DNA of 47,247 bases from Fragilaria crotonensis (GCA_022925895.1 JAKSYS010000502.1:1-47247); one strand, 5' to 3'; numbered from the stretch's first letter, positions 22,726 through 35,100 are shown. Numbers and translations are program-made. Notes: generated from the letters alone by a model not told the origin.

Positions 22726-24192
22726 CTACACAGTTTTCTTAGCTACCGTTCGAAATAGATGCGGGAAGTCTTGCTTCCCGAATCGCGCCACGAAACTCAT
22801 GCTGACTGCATGCAGACGATGACACACATGGGATTCAGCGGTGCATAGGGCCTGGCCTTCATTCTTGCAATTCCCTTCCGGCTTGCTATATTGGTAGCCT
22901 AATGATTGTTCAATCCTCGTAAACTCATTGGATTTGTAAAAGGATGAACTTTGTTCCGAGATGCCATAGTAGTTGATGAAGTAACCGAGTGCCCAGTCGC
23001 CGTGTATGCAATAACCAGGATTCTTCCATCGCTTGTAATCGGCAAAGGGAAACATAGCCGCATGAGCCGCCATGAGGTCAGTTATGCTCATACCGTTCTT
23101 CCACGCAAAACCTTCACCAATTAAGTTTTCTTTGAGTTGCATACACACCTTGGTTTCCCAGACATCATCCTTTCTTGGATGATCGCAGTCGACCGGTCGG
23201 ATCCACTTCTCAAGTGACGCCTTGCTCAGAATCAATCCGAACCCACCGTAGGGATAATCAAAGGCAATCTCGGCAATTGGCATGCGCACTAAACACCCGG
23301 CATCCGCAGTCGCCCGCAACGGATCCTTCTGTTCCAAATAGGGATACATCTTAATCATGTTGTAGTACGTATCGTCGTCTTGCACAAGCAAAAAGTCCGG
23401 AAGCGTAAAAGTCGATCCCTGTTGAGCCAGTTCCTGTCGATAGAAGCGCCCCACTTTGCCTACGGCGTGCGCGAATCTTGTCAGGGCACACATCCACCCT
23501 GGAGTCTTCCGAAAGCGGACCATGAAATCACCTCGCACGAAGCGATTGCGCAAGAACTTGACTCGCCGGTCCGCTCGTCGCCAGGCCTTACCCGAACAGT
23601 ATTCACTGATTCTCTGCATGTCATCGATTGTAATATTGGTTGAACATGTCGGATCAGCATCATCCAGTTCGGTGGCGCCAAAGAAGTAACGGATCGAATG
23701 GTGACTGCCCCACGTTTTCACCTGACCTTCAAGCGTGACGAGTGAAGATTCGGTGGCGACAGAAATTGTGTCGATGGCGAGTGGCAAGGTGGTATTAAGA
23801 AATTGCGGTCTCGTCTTTCCATCGATTTTTTGACCTCGATACCAAATGTGTTGCATCAGGCTATTGGAGTCGTGGAGGTTGGGGTTCATGGGTCCGTCAC
23901 CTGGTAGCAGATACTGCAGCGTAGCATGGTCGACTGGTTTCGCCTTTTCAGCGACAATTCGATCCACTTCCAGCTGCGCTTGCTCCTTTGGAACTTGAAT
24001 GAGCTCCTCCTTGTGTTTTCTCTGGATGTCTGGCAATGCGACGTCCGGTTGTTCGGATTCCGTCGAAAGCAATAGTATGAATGTGAATGCTAACACGATG
24101 ATCAGAGGAGTCAAGACACCCCCCTGCCGTTTCAACTCCTTATTCAGAACCCTCGACTCCTGAGGTTTTGCTGGGTTTATTCGTCGCCTCAT
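22726..24192 (-). CDS. Type II membrane glycosyltransferase, GT31/fringe-like
   Basis: Intact 488-residue protein with a short basic cytosolic tail, one membrane anchor at residues ~26-43 (LTPLIIVLAFTFILLLS), a stem, and a luminal domain from about 160. The domain has the DxD-type metal and nucleotide-sugar site LLVQDDDTYYNM (DDD at 272-274) and the acceptor-side PYGGFGLILSKASLE block at ~314-328. A later DDVWETKVCMQL segment is in the place of the fringe/C1GalT second acidic motif. These are hallmarks of fringe-like beta-1,3-glycosyltransferases acting in the Golgi. Paired Cys residues in the luminal half suit disulphides. Sugar donor and acceptor cannot be read from the sequence. It lies about 380 bp from the giant element but is not part of it. 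Confidence 0.8.
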   Translation of the reverse strand: MRRRINPAKPQESRVLNKELKRQGGVLTPLIIVLAFTFILLLSTESEQPDVALPDIQRKHKEELIQVPKEQAQLEVDRIVAEKAKPVDHATLQYLLPGDGPMNPNLHDSNSLMQHIWYRGQKIDGKTRPQFLNTTLPLAIDTISVATESSLVTLEGQVKTWGSHHSIRYFFGATELDDADPTCSTNITIDDMQRISEYCSGKAWRRADRRVKFLRNRFVRGDFMVRFRKTPGWMCALTRFAHAVGKVGRFYRQELAQQGSTFTLPDFLLVQDDDTYYNMIKMYPYLEQKDPLRATADAGCLVRMPIAEIAFDYPYGGFGLILSKASLEKWIRPVDCDHPRKDDVWETKVCMQLKENLIGEGFAWKNGMSITDLMAAHAAMFPFADYKRWKNPGYCIHGDWALGYFINYYGISEQSSSFYKSNEFTRIEQSLGYQYSKPEGNCKNEGQALCTAESHVCHRLHAVSMSFVARFGKQDFPHLFRTVAKKTV

Positions 24193-24574
24193 GATAATTA
24201 TGTGAGGATGTATTCGATGAGCCGCTCAATTGACCTTCCTTTAGGACGATTGCACCTTCATGCTGGACATGTACATTTGATTGTATGTGTGATTTGTGAT
24301 ATGTGATATGGGATATGGGATAGTGGATACATGAGTACAACTAGCATGTACCGGGACCTGCATGCGCCTACGAGGCTACGAGTCCTTCATTATCATAGTT
24401 GGGTACAGTACGCGGTCATCCTGTTCCCGCTCGTGACTAAACTGTGCCTCCGCGTCTTTAATGCGTTTTTGGTTTAAGAACTTTAAACTTTAAACCCAGA
24501 CCCACCGTCCACCGTACATCATACATGCATACGAGTACAGTACATTTAATAATATATATACTCCTACTAGGATC
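24193..24574. other. Intergenic, low complexity
   Basis: Upstream region of the glycosyltransferase. TGTGATATG repeats occur at 24290-24320 and GTAC motifs beyond. Holds no gene that I can support. Confidence 0.5.
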
Positions 24575-24649
24575 CGATTAGAATGCAAGGAAATGACGTC
24601 AAGCCGTACCAATCGGGTCCGATTAGGTTTCACCAATTTGACGTCAGCA
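24575..24649 (+). repeat. Left terminal inverted repeat, two blocks
   Basis: The outer block of 28 bases begins CGATTAGAATGCAAGG and the inner block of 32 bases begins TCCGATTAGGTTTCACC. They are separated by 15 unrelated bases. Each block contains one TGACGTCA octamer (24594-24601 and 24639-24646). Confidence 0.88.
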
Positions 24650-24902
24650 TTTTTTAGCACTTTAGTTGTGGAATTTAACTTGCACGGAATCTTTCTCTTT
24701 GACTTTATCACCGCCCTCTTTTCAAACCAACTCTTGTGCAAAACTACGTTCTAGATAAGGAACATAAATCTGCTCCACATTTGTTTGAATAGAAATAAAA
24801 ATGATCGTGTCTAGATGTGTATAAAACATGGTACCAGTAGTGGATTTGAGTTTACTCGCACAAAACTCATCATTTTGATATTTTACGACCACGATGGTAT
24901 GG

Positions 24903-25030
24903 CACTTTGTCTCCCTGTCATTATTGTTTCTCTTGTTGTTCTTGCTCTCCTTGCTGCTTTTGTTTCTCTTGTTGCCCTTGTTCTGTTTTCGCTCTTGTTT
25001 GCTCTCTATCTGTTGTCATTTTGCTTGCAT
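24903..25030 (+). other. Purine-poor TTGTTCTTGCT tract inside the left end
   Basis: About 125 bases almost without A, built from CTTGTTGTT and TTTGTTTCTCTTG motifs, just upstream of the transposase frame. In one frame it would encode a run of Val/Leu/Ala, but this follows from the base bias. It is most simply a transcribed leader or a splice-type polypyrimidine tract. Confidence 0.5.
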
Positions 25031-25113
25031 TACTATAGCAACCACCTACCGATTAATTTGTTGCCAACCCCATGTTTCGGTCTCTTTAGGATCATCCACA
25101 ACAAGAAGTACCA

Positions 25114-28100
25114 TTGATGCAGGATCCCCATGCTGTGGACCAGACTCTATCTGCTCTCAAGGCTATGTCATGGACTGCTTCTTTGCCTTTCAAAGGTCAT
25201 TTTTGTCATGCAACCGATGATTTCAATGCATCATTGGAAACGGAGTACGACCTCTTTCAGTACACTACCTCCATGTACAAGGGTTCCAAGCATATTATTC
25301 GGTTCAGTCCATCTCTTTATCCCATCAATGGTGGATTTGAAAGGATTCAGGAGGCCATAGTCTTATCACTGACTTACTCCAAGCTGCCAAATCTGTTGGG
25401 AATTGTGCCCTTGTTTCCAATGGTTATGGTTTGTTCCCAACCAATGTCACAGATGTACTACTGACTGACCAACGCGTATTGAAATGCAGTAATTTCCGCC
25501 AGTATTCATCAGAAGAAGGAGGAATGTCCTGCACACGAACCAAAGTACTGGAACCGATTCTTATCGTGTTACCACCTACACTGGTGATAAGAAGAATGCC
25601 CGTGGGTGCAAGAGTTCTGGCATCGGATTGAAACGTCGCAATTCAACTCTACGTGGTAACTCCTGCACTTGTCGTGTCAAATTCACACTCGAATTGACCA
25701 TAATAGCTTTTCCTTGTTTGCGGAATTGGAAACAATCAGCACACTGGCCATCCTCCTCTTCTTTCCAATGAAATAAGGAATCGTAAACGCTTTCTTGACA
25801 TTACAACCCTGGAAACTGTTGCTGCAATGAGTGTTGCCAACATCCAGCCTGCCCAAGCGGCTCTGTTTACTAAAACCCGTACGGGTCAGATTTTTACTCG
25901 TGGTCAGATGGCATATGTGCAAGGATTTACAAAAATGGCAAAAGACTTCATGGCTTCCCCAAATGTTCATGCTACCACAACAGCATCAGTCTTCACCCTG
26001 TGAGAATATGTTGAGTTACTTACAAAAAGTGGTGCCTCGTATGTCTGTCTGTATCATCATGGCAAATCAAAAGAACTACGTGGTAACAGTGTAAAGGCTG
26101 CACGTACTGAAGCCATTCCTCATGATTTATCAGGTGAACTAACCAGCCTTTCTGTTATCCCAACTGATGATGACACTGATGACACTTCACCTATTCACGA
26201 GAAGCCAGTACCTCTGGAGGTGGCAGAGACATCCACTTTTAAGAAATATGCTTTGGAAAGCAGACTTGCGGTTGGTGCAAGGGAAGACCAGGATATACTC
26301 ATTGCCTGTTGTTGGGTTTTACCAGAAGGCAGGCGCCTGTTCCACGCTTTTCCTGAAGTTGTATGCGTTGACGGCACTCATGAGACGAACAATGAAAGCA
26401 GACCATTGCTGACACTCTCTGTGAAAGATTCAAATGGAAAGGTGACTGTGGTTGTTAGGTGCATTGCCCCGAATGAACGATCTTGGTTCTTCCGTTGGCT
26501 ATTCCAAGAAGCCATTCCTGTTCTTCTTGGTGCACAATCACTACATGCTGTGAAACTTATCATGACTGACGGTGATTCCCAAGAAATGACACAAGTTGAC
26601 TATGCCATCTCCACACATTTTGCAATGCGTACTCGATGTGGGTGGCACCTTGTTGATCAAGGCTGGCGACGAAATTGTAAAGGCTTGGGTTATCGGAGAG
26701 GCAAGGATGATGCCGCCAAGAGGCAGGTAAGAGTAATAAAAACCTGGATCTACAGCTGGATGCGCCGAGGATACTTTTCCAAGACGAGTACGAAATGTGA
26801 GTACACCTACATGTTTATTCTGTGTGTTATCTGTGATACCATTTTTCTAAAAGAATCGTCAACATCAAAGAAGTTACGCCCTTTTACATATGTACTTGAA
26901 ATCAGACACTATTAAGGCAATTTTTGGGGAGGACGGTGGAGAAAAGATATTGCACTTTATCCGCAATTACATAATTCCACAAGAGCAGAGTTATTGCTTT
27001 TATCTGAGGAAGGGGGTGAGACACTTCGAGACCAACACAAATTCTGGGCACGAAGGTACAAATAATGCTATCAAAGCTGGTCCTTCCTGTGTGCTTCCAC
27101 AGCATGGTGTTGACAAATCTGTCAAAATTCAAGTTGACACCGATTCCAACAAATTTGACCTATACCAACGATATATGGCTAGTGCCCTGTTTGGAAGAGC
27201 AACCTGGAGTAACTCTCCCACCGTCAATGATGTCACCCTTCCTGCAGAGTTCATGTTGAAATTCGCTCTTGATCAATGCGAGAGCTATGCTTCTTGGAGA
27301 GCAAGCCCTTTCAAATGGCTTGTTGTTCGGTCAGTTGACCGTGATGTCCATTCTTTGATTCCATGCTTCCACAGAGTGTACACTGTCACCTCACAAGACT
27401 TTGACAACAGGGTTTGTCTGATGTGTGACTGCAACTACTACGAATGCAATGGTGTCATCTGCCCACACATGATGCATGTGAAGAAGTATTATGCAAGCAA
27501 TCCAAACATCAGTCACCACGACATTTCAGTACGTTGGTGGAAATCATATATTTATTTCTCAATGAAGAAGGAGAGTGATTGCTCACTAACTGAGAAAGAG
27601 ATAAAGCAGAAGCTGGAATCAATACGTGAGAATGATTGCAAAGGCCCAAACTTTATTCCAAAGAATGACGATCATACTTTCTCTCCATTCCATCGTGTCT
27701 ACAAGTGTGGGAAGAATTCAAATGAGCAATTCAGAAATGCCACTGAAAGTACCATTGACTCCCTTTTCAAAAACCCTCAAAACTGGACAGTGTCGTAAAC
27801 TACACCAGGGATGAGGTTGAGATTGCCCTGAAGAATGCCAAAAATACTGTTCCCGTATCAATGTCGCAAGAGATCCACTTGCCTGAGGAACCACTCATCG
27901 ACGCTGGTCATGAAACTGAGCACACGAATACTCATCTTGACGACAATGACGACATCCTCATGGAATCTACGAGTTTAGAAACTGACTGCATTGATTTTGG
28001 ATCACGTGCTCTTCACCATGAAGACGTATCCGAATTGGAACGTTACAATGCGTACGACAGCATTATGCCAAGAGCAAAGGAACTAGTTAGTCTTGTTGAT

Positions 28101-28271
28101 GCCTCAAAAGCCCACAAGAGAGGTCTTCTTGTTGAGGAGGCACTCGACAAGATTATCTTCACCGAGAAAGCCAACATGGCTTCTGAGAAACCACCACCCA
28201 AAGGGTCCCTAGTTTCGGGGTGTCCTGTTGGCAAGGTGTGCAAAACATATGTCTCATCATGGAGTTTTTAA
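25114..28271 (+). pseudogene. MULE-type transposase (DDE + SWIM zinc finger), degenerate
   Basis: The transposase of the giant element. The frame opens at 25114, shifts near 25360, 25550 and 25700, has an in-frame TGA near 26001, an intron-like GTGAGT segment near 26799-26858, and a last shift near 27785. Readable blocks: a zinc-binding N-part (RNSTLRGNSCTCRVKFTLEL), the first catalytic Asp in EVVCVDGTHETNNE, the second in KLIMTDGDSQEM, the MULE Cys/His turn TRCGWHLVDQGW, a likely third acidic residue in NSGHEGTNNAIK, and a SWIM finger CLMCDCNYYECNGVICPHMM. The tail (27800-28271) is acidic. MULE enzymes cut at the TIRs and reinsert the element. This copy carries at least four frameshifts and a stop, so movement would need a relative elsewhere. 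Confidence 0.8.
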
Positions 28272-28345
28272 AAGTAGTACATTTAGAATTAATAACAATG
28301 TTGACTTAGACTTTCGTTCTTGTTCGACATCATGACTAGGATGGG

Positions 28346-29362
28346 GACTATTTGGTGATCGAAATTCGATCTTCAAATAGTCATCACAGTACGAGTATCA
28401 CAAGTACAGTACGAAGGTGACTATTTGGTGATCGAAATTCGATCTTCAAATAGTCATCACAGTACGAGTATCACCAGTACAGTACAATGGCGACTATTTG
28501 GTGATCGAAATTCGATCTTCAAATAGTCGTCACAGTACGAGTATCACCAGTACAGTACAATGGCGACTATTTGGTGATCGAAATTCGATCTTCAAATAGT
28601 CATCACAGTACAAGTACCACCAGTACAGTACGCGGTGACTATTTGGTGATCGAAATTCGATCTTCAAATAGTCGTCACAGTCTGATATCACCAGTACAGT
28701 ACAATGGCGACTATTTGGTGATCGAAATTCGATCTTCAAATAGTCGTCACATCGAGTATCACCAGTACAGTACAATGGCGACTATTTGGTGATCGTAATT
28801 CGATCTTCAAATAGTCGTCACAGTCGATATCACCAGTACAGTACAATGGCGACTATTTGGTGATCGAAATTCGATCTTCAAATAGTCATCACAGTACGAG
28901 TACCACCAGTACAGTAACGGTGACTATTTGGTGATCGAAATTCGATCTTCAAATAGTCGTCACAGTCGAGTATCACCAGTACAGTACAATGGCGACTATT
29001 TGGTGATCGAAATTCGATCTTCAAATAGTCGTCACAGTCTGATATCACCAGTACAGTACAATGGCGACTATTTGGTGATCGAAATTCGATCTTCAAATAG
29101 TCGTCACAGTACAGTATCACCAGTACAGTACAATGGCGACTATTTGGTGATCGAAATTCGATCTTCAAATAGTCGTCACAGTCGAGTATCACCAGTACAG
29201 TACGAAGGTGACTATTTGGTGATCAAATTCGATCTTCAAATAGTCATCACAGTACAGTACCACCAGTACAGTACAATGGCGACTATTTGGTGATCGAAAT
29301 TCGATCTTCAAATAGTCGTCACAGTACGAGTATCACCAGTACAGTACGACGGCGACTATTTG
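28346..29362 (-). repeat. Array 1: 14 copies plus a fragment of a 71-73-bp palindromic unit
   Basis: Units begin at 28346, 28419, 28492, 28565, 28637, 28709, 28780, 28851, 28922, 28994, 29066, 29138, 29210 and 29281, with a nine-base fragment at 29354. Each holds a 37-bp near-palindrome with arms GACTATTTG and CAAATAGTC around GATCGAA/TTCGATC, then a ~36-bp GTAC-rich spacer conserved between units. Compared with arrays 2 and 3 it lies in the opposite orientation. Confidence 0.95.
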
Positions 29363-30720
29363 GTATTATTGTTTCCTCCAACAACTGCTGTCTTCAGGTA
29401 TAACGACACACAAAACACATCTTTCTCTTGATATTGCAATGTGCGGGATGTCAAACAGTGCTGATACAATGGATTGAAAAGTAACATATCTCCCGGCCTC
29501 AGTGCCACGGCAACCTTGTTCTGCAAATGCAAAGTAGTTCGTTACGTCGGCATCCAATCGGTATTTATCAAACCGACCCGGTTGCAATCCATGTTGCGAA
29601 ATAATGGTTGTCAAGGAATAGAAAAAATCCTCATCGGTATGCGAATTCAAACAATAGTTTTGCCACAGGCAAGACTACCTAAATTGGTTCAGATGGCATA
29701 CCTACCATACTTGGCCAATCGGCAAACCATTGGGCACTACGGAGTCCTCGAAGATCATTCCCTGGAATGAATCCTTTTGCAACTTCATGACACCTCTTCA
29801 TTAAGTCACGGATTTGTGTCTTGCTCCAGTCACTTAATGTTTTCGGCCAAGACTCGATAATACCAGTTGAACCACGGTTTGGCTTTAACCCAACAGTGGT
29901 GTATTTGCCATTATCTTCCGCAACAGGTACTCGTTTAATTCCACGCACTTCTGCTTTGGATTCTGCATCCTCAAGTGCATGAAGTGCCTCGATGGTTTGG
30001 TTAACCCTTGTAAGTTTTTCAACAACATACGGACGTGGGATCAAAGTGAATACGTTATCCCCACTCGGTAAAATCAAACGGGCACCAGACATAGTGTCAA
30101 TGACTTTAAGATCATTGATTGCAAACAGCATGTGCGCATCACCTATGCATTTGCGAAGTCTCGTTGAGTTTTCCATATCGGCTCCACTATAGAATAATGG
30201 TTTACAACTGTTCTGCAACAGTGTTTTGCCCAGTGAATGCTCATGGGACGACGAAACTTGCATCAAACTATCTAGCCTTTTCTTCTTCAAATAATTGCGC
30301 TTCATAAACACTCTTTGGCTTGCCATTTTCTATTGCCTTCTTGTATGCTTCCTGCGTCGTGATGCTTGACTTTTTCCTTGATTTATATACATGTTGAAAA
30401 CCTCGTTTTCCAGTCTTGCCAATGTTCTCACTTGTGGTATCATTCTGTACAACCGTACTCCTCATCATGCTTTTTGTGACGTCAAGGTTGGAACTGCTGT
30501 TACTGTGCCCCGAGTCACAGATAACAGTGACCTGTTTTGACGTCCTCATGATGGTTTCCTCGTTGCTACATTTGCATTCCACAACCGTACTCCTCATCAT
30601 GCTTTTTGTGACGTCAAGGTTGGAACTGCTGTTACTGTGCCCCGAGTCACAGATAACAGTGACCTGTTTTGACGTCCTCATGATGGTTTCCAAGTTGCTT
30701 CTGCCGTTTGATAACCATTC
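29356..30720 (-). pseudogene. Putative 2-oxoglutarate/Fe(II) oxygenase, transposon-borne, frameshifted
   Basis: Reads leftward from about 30720. The front part has a recent 44-residue duplication and a Lys-rich middle. The long frame 29679-30326 has TGIIESWPKTLSDWSKTQIR and CHEVAKGFIPGNDLRGLRSA. After a break near 29660 comes QNYCLNSHTDEDFFYSLTTI, whose His-Thr-Asp fits the HxD iron site. After a break near 29500 comes LRPGDMLLFNPLYQHCLTSR, with the distal iron His, a candidate 2OG-binding Arg and the PGDxLxF turn of the double-stranded beta-helix. About 60 residues separate HxD from the distal His, which is normal for the fold. Substrate unknown. TET/JBP-like oxidation of DNA bases is one option, since such enzymes are known inside other transposons. 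The stop at 29356-29358 lies inside repeat array 1. Confidence 0.6.
30451..30691 (-). repeat. 132-bp in-frame tandem duplication in the oxygenase 5' region
   Basis: About 109 bases starting AACCGTACTCCTCATCATGC at 30451 recur from 30583. The offset of 132 bases is 44 codons, so the protein repeats QVTVICDSGHSNSSSNLDVT without a frame change. No mismatch is seen between the copies, so the duplication is recent. Each copy has one TGACGTCA (30477-30484 and 30609-30616). Confidence 0.9.
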
Positions 30721-30845
30721 GCAACAGCGTTGGGCAAGGGAATCGAAGGAGGAAAAATGTGATCAGAGTTTATACTTTCTGTCACGTCGCATGTGTCAGA
30801 AGTACGTCAGTGCTCAAGGGCGACATCACTCAGAACACTCGTCAA

Positions 30846-32060
30846 AGAACAAAATTCGTACACCAAATAGTCGTCATCGTACTGTCATACTGTTACTTGT
30901 TCATTCGTGACTATTTGAAGAACAAAATTCGTACACCAAATAGTCGTCATCGTACTGTCATAGTGTTACTTGTTCATTCGTGACTATTTGAAGATCGAAA
31001 TTCGTACACCAAATAGTCGTCATCGTACTGACATACTGTTACTTGTCCATTCGTGACTATTTGAAGATCGAAATTCGTACACCAAATAGTCGTCATCGTA
31101 CTGACATACTGTTACTTGTCCATTTGAGACTATTTGAAGATCGAAATCGTACACCAAATAGTCGTCTTCGTACCGTCATACTGTTACTTGTCCATTCGTG
31201 ACTATTTGAAGATCAAAATTGTACACCAAATAGTCGTCATCGTACTGTCATACTGTTACTTGTCCATTCGACTATTTGAAGATCGAAATTCGTACACCAA
31301 ATAGTCGTCATCGTACTGACATACTGTTACTTGTCCATTCGTGACTATTTGAAGATCAAAATTCGTACACCAAATAGTCGTCTTCGTACTGACATACTGT
31401 TACTTGTCCATTCGCGACTATTTGAAGATCGAAATTCGTACACCAAATAGTCGTCTTCGTACCGTCATACTGTTACTTGTCCATTCGTGACTATTTGAAG
31501 ATCAAAATTCGTACACCAAATAGTCGTCATCGTACCGTCATACTGTTACTTGTCCATTCGCGACTATTTGAAGATCGAAATTCGTACACCAAATAGTCGT
31601 CATCGTACTGACATACTGTTACTTGTCCATTCGTGACTATTTGAAGATCAAAATTCGTACACCAAATAGTCGTCTTCGTACTGACATACTGTTACTTGTC
31701 CATTCGCGACTATTTGAAGATCGAAATTCGTACACCAAATAGTCGTCATCGTACTGACATACTGTTACTTGTCCATTCGTGACTATTTGAAGATCGAAAT
31801 TACACCAAATAGTCGTCATCGTACTGACATACTGTTACTTGTCCATTCGTGACTATTTGAAGATCAAAATTCGTACACCAAATAGTCGTCTTCGTACCGT
31901 CATACTGTTACTTGTCCATTCGCGACTATTTGAAGATCGAAATTCGTACACCAAATAGTCGTCTTCGTACCGTCATACTGTTACTTGTCCATTCGTGACT
32001 ATTTGAAGATCGAAATTACGGGTTACTTCGTCTAAGAAGACTATTTGAAGATCAGAATCT
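30846..32060 (+). repeat. Array 2: about 18 copies of the ~73-bp palindromic unit
   Basis: Full units start at 30909, 30982, 31055, 31128, 31200, 31270, 31343, 31416, 31489, 31562, 31635, 31708, 31781, 31851, 31924 and 31997. A half unit lies on the left and a worn short unit at 32039. The core is 37 bp with arms GACTATTTG and CAAATAGTC; the spacer is about 36 bp, CATACTGTTACTTGTCCATT-like. It sits between the 5' ends of the oxygenase (-) and cargo (+) genes. Confidence 0.95.
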
Positions 32061-32153
32061 GTACACAATTAGTGCAATCGACACTGTGAGCATCTGCACC
32101 TGATTTGTATATGTTGAAGGTCGTCAAGTCTTAAACAACTCATCTCCCTCAGT

Positions 32154-35100
32154 ATGCCCCCGAAGACAAAGAGCGCGCCGAAGGCAACCAGTACGCATGA
32201 CGATGATCCATTTGACGGATGTGAACCCCCAGTAATGAAGACGATGATTGAGATGATGAAATGGCACCACCGCATTCCACGTGATCAATTACCAACGTTC
32301 CTACAGGAATATCGTATTCTTCACTTTGTTGGAAGAGAAGATGAATACAATGCGAGTGATACTGTTTATGAATTGTATCATGTTATATTCGACGACCATT
32401 CAGATCGGAAGTCACTGTCATCTTGCCTTGGTAAGGGCGAGACACTTAGTATATGGGAAAAGGAGAAACCCACTGCTATATGCGCTATAACGTTTGTACA
32501 ACGAGAGAACGCTGTTTTGGTTCTTTTTTTGGCAACAAAGGTTGACTATCAGGCCAACGGAATGGCAACTTTTTTGCTTTCGATTATGCATCAAGTTGTA
32601 AGGTGTAGGGTGGGTGTTGATGAAGTAAATGTTTATTTGAAAGCAAATCCGACCGCGAACAAAGTGGCATGGGGTTATTATTCAAGACGCAACTTTGCCG
32701 AAATGGCTGAAGGGACTGAAGCATTTCCTAAAGTTTTGAGAGACTGTTTTGTCAATGAGGTTGATGATAGTCCACTCAAGGACTATCTCGGATTCAGCAA
32801 CGATTTGAAGTGGTTGACGATTTGCCTTACACGTGAATATTTTGCCTTCCCACAAGAATCCAGAAACCAGATAGTATTGAAAAGGTTGTTCAACAATCCC
32901 AATGACAACACCATTGATTGTCCATCCGTGTATGCCTTCTTCCCGGAAACTTAACATACGAAGAGGCAACATTTTGTACACCAACTTATGATTGTTACTC
33001 GGGTGAATTTTGGGATGACAAGGCCTTCCATCCGAAGAACTCGATAATGGAAAAATACCTATTCCAAGGTCCAAGTGCTCGTCTGACTTGGATAGATCGT
33101 TGCCTTACGCGCAAAGGTGACGCTCTTTCTCCAGACTTTGTGGACATTGCTCTGGGATGGCTGCAGCGGTATTGTAAAGCTGAAATTTGGTCGACCCTGA
33201 CCATCATTCCTTGTAAGATCATGACTGAGGTGTCAACAATGGAGAGCCTTTTTACATCCTTCATTGAAGGACGGAACGTTGCATCTTCGGTTCGCGACCT
33301 AAAAACCGATACAGAGAGAAGACAGTTTGTAAACCACATCTTTCATTACGAGATTGACCAAAAGAGGTTTATGGAGGCAACAATTCTGGTGGTGGAGTTC
33401 ATTATACAACACAAGGATCTCCTCACGAAGCCGTTTATTGTCATTCCTGCACAAGAGGATGAAGATTGTTCATGGACTGTTTTCGTAGCGGTGAATTGTG
33501 GAAAAACTGGGAACAATGATAACGATACAAAATGTGGATATTTTTTGTTTGATCCAACTGGAAAACGTCGCCGTTCTGACCCACCGCCAATTTGCCGGTT
33601 CTTCCTCAAATTGGTGCACTTCATACTCAGTCCTGAGAATGATCCAAATGCAAAAGCACGAAAACCAAAGAAGAAAAGAAAAGAAAGCTCACCATGGAAA
33701 GACAAGGTTGTTGCACCATGGTTTTTCAACATGCATTCGTTTTACGTCGGTTTCACACGGCAAAGCGTTAATTTTGGTTGTGTCGTCACTGACAAGAACA
33801 ATGAGACATGTGACATCGAGAAGGGGCGCTTCCGACCGTTGAGTTTACCGCCAGATTACATTCTAATTCAGGAAACGTCAAAGGATGTGGCGCAAAGTGG
33901 TTTAAAATCATTGATTTTCATCCGCGATTTTTGTGTCATGGTGCACGACGTCACATTCGACACGAGTGGGAATGTGAAAGGTGACATCACTTTTGACAGG
34001 AATGACAATGTCAAGGGCATGGGCAGGAACATTCCCACATCAACACGAAAATTTGCTCACTATTTGCATGACGTGTACGTGAGCTTGTTTCAACTGATTG
34101 ACAGAATAGCAAGCAGCAACTTTGGGTCGGTTCGAGAAGAAGCTCATGAGTACAAAAAATATCTTCGTCCCAGCAAGGGGATAGAACGGTCGCTTTCGTT
34201 GGGGGGGAAACTAACGATGCCCGGACCACGACATGCGTTTCCTGATTTAGCCAAGATATTGCAGTGGCAACCTTTGTCGAAAGAAAGAGTGTTGCTTGGC
34301 AGGGAAACAGATTTGTGCCAGATGAATAATGATGATGTAGCGAAGCGGTTGCGAAAGACTTCGCGAAAGCCTCGACAAACAAAGAAAAAAGGGAAGACGG
34401 ATAGTGGTGAAGAGCAGTCGGGTGGTCTAGGCCAGCGAAAGCAGGATGATCCATCGTTGACGAAGTCGCCAGCACGAAAGGGTGAAGCAGAGGCAGTACA
34501 GGAACAAGATCATACATCACCAGAAAAGATTCAAGACACCGAAAAGATGCCTGATGGAGCACATACGACCACGGCGCTCTCGCAGGGAAGTGAATTTGTG
34601 CCATTGTCTATACAGCATATTGCTACATTTATTTCAAGTTTAAAGAAGGACTTCGAATATGCTGCATCAGAAGATGAGAAGAAGAATCTGTGTTGGCAAA
34701 TCCTTGCTCTTTCACACGAGAAGTCTCCATTGCCATTTGTCGAAAATGCGTTGAAGTTTATACGCGATAATTTTGAAAAGGAAAATGAAAGTGTTTCGAT
34801 AATCGCCAAACCTGGGAAAAAGGATGTACTGTGTGGGAAGGGGCACCGCAAATGCATTCCGTACCTTGATCGCACATTGGACTTCAAGAAAATGCACTTG
34901 TCAGCAGCTAATCAGGCAGAAAAATATGAGGTGCAGCGTACCATTTACACAACTCTAAAAAAGGAGGGATTTCGTTTCCTCGAGATGACAGAAAAAAAAG
35001 GGTGGAAGGAAAAAACATACGATGGTGGAATGGCGTATATTAGATCGCGAATGAAACGTGTGTGTGAAAAAGAAGAGGGCATGACGCCGTCAATAAATGA

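Noticed and set aside
24815..25117. Hydrophobic 100-residue membrane protein
   Set aside because: The hydrophobic run follows from the T/C/G-only composition of the DNA tract; no family signal.
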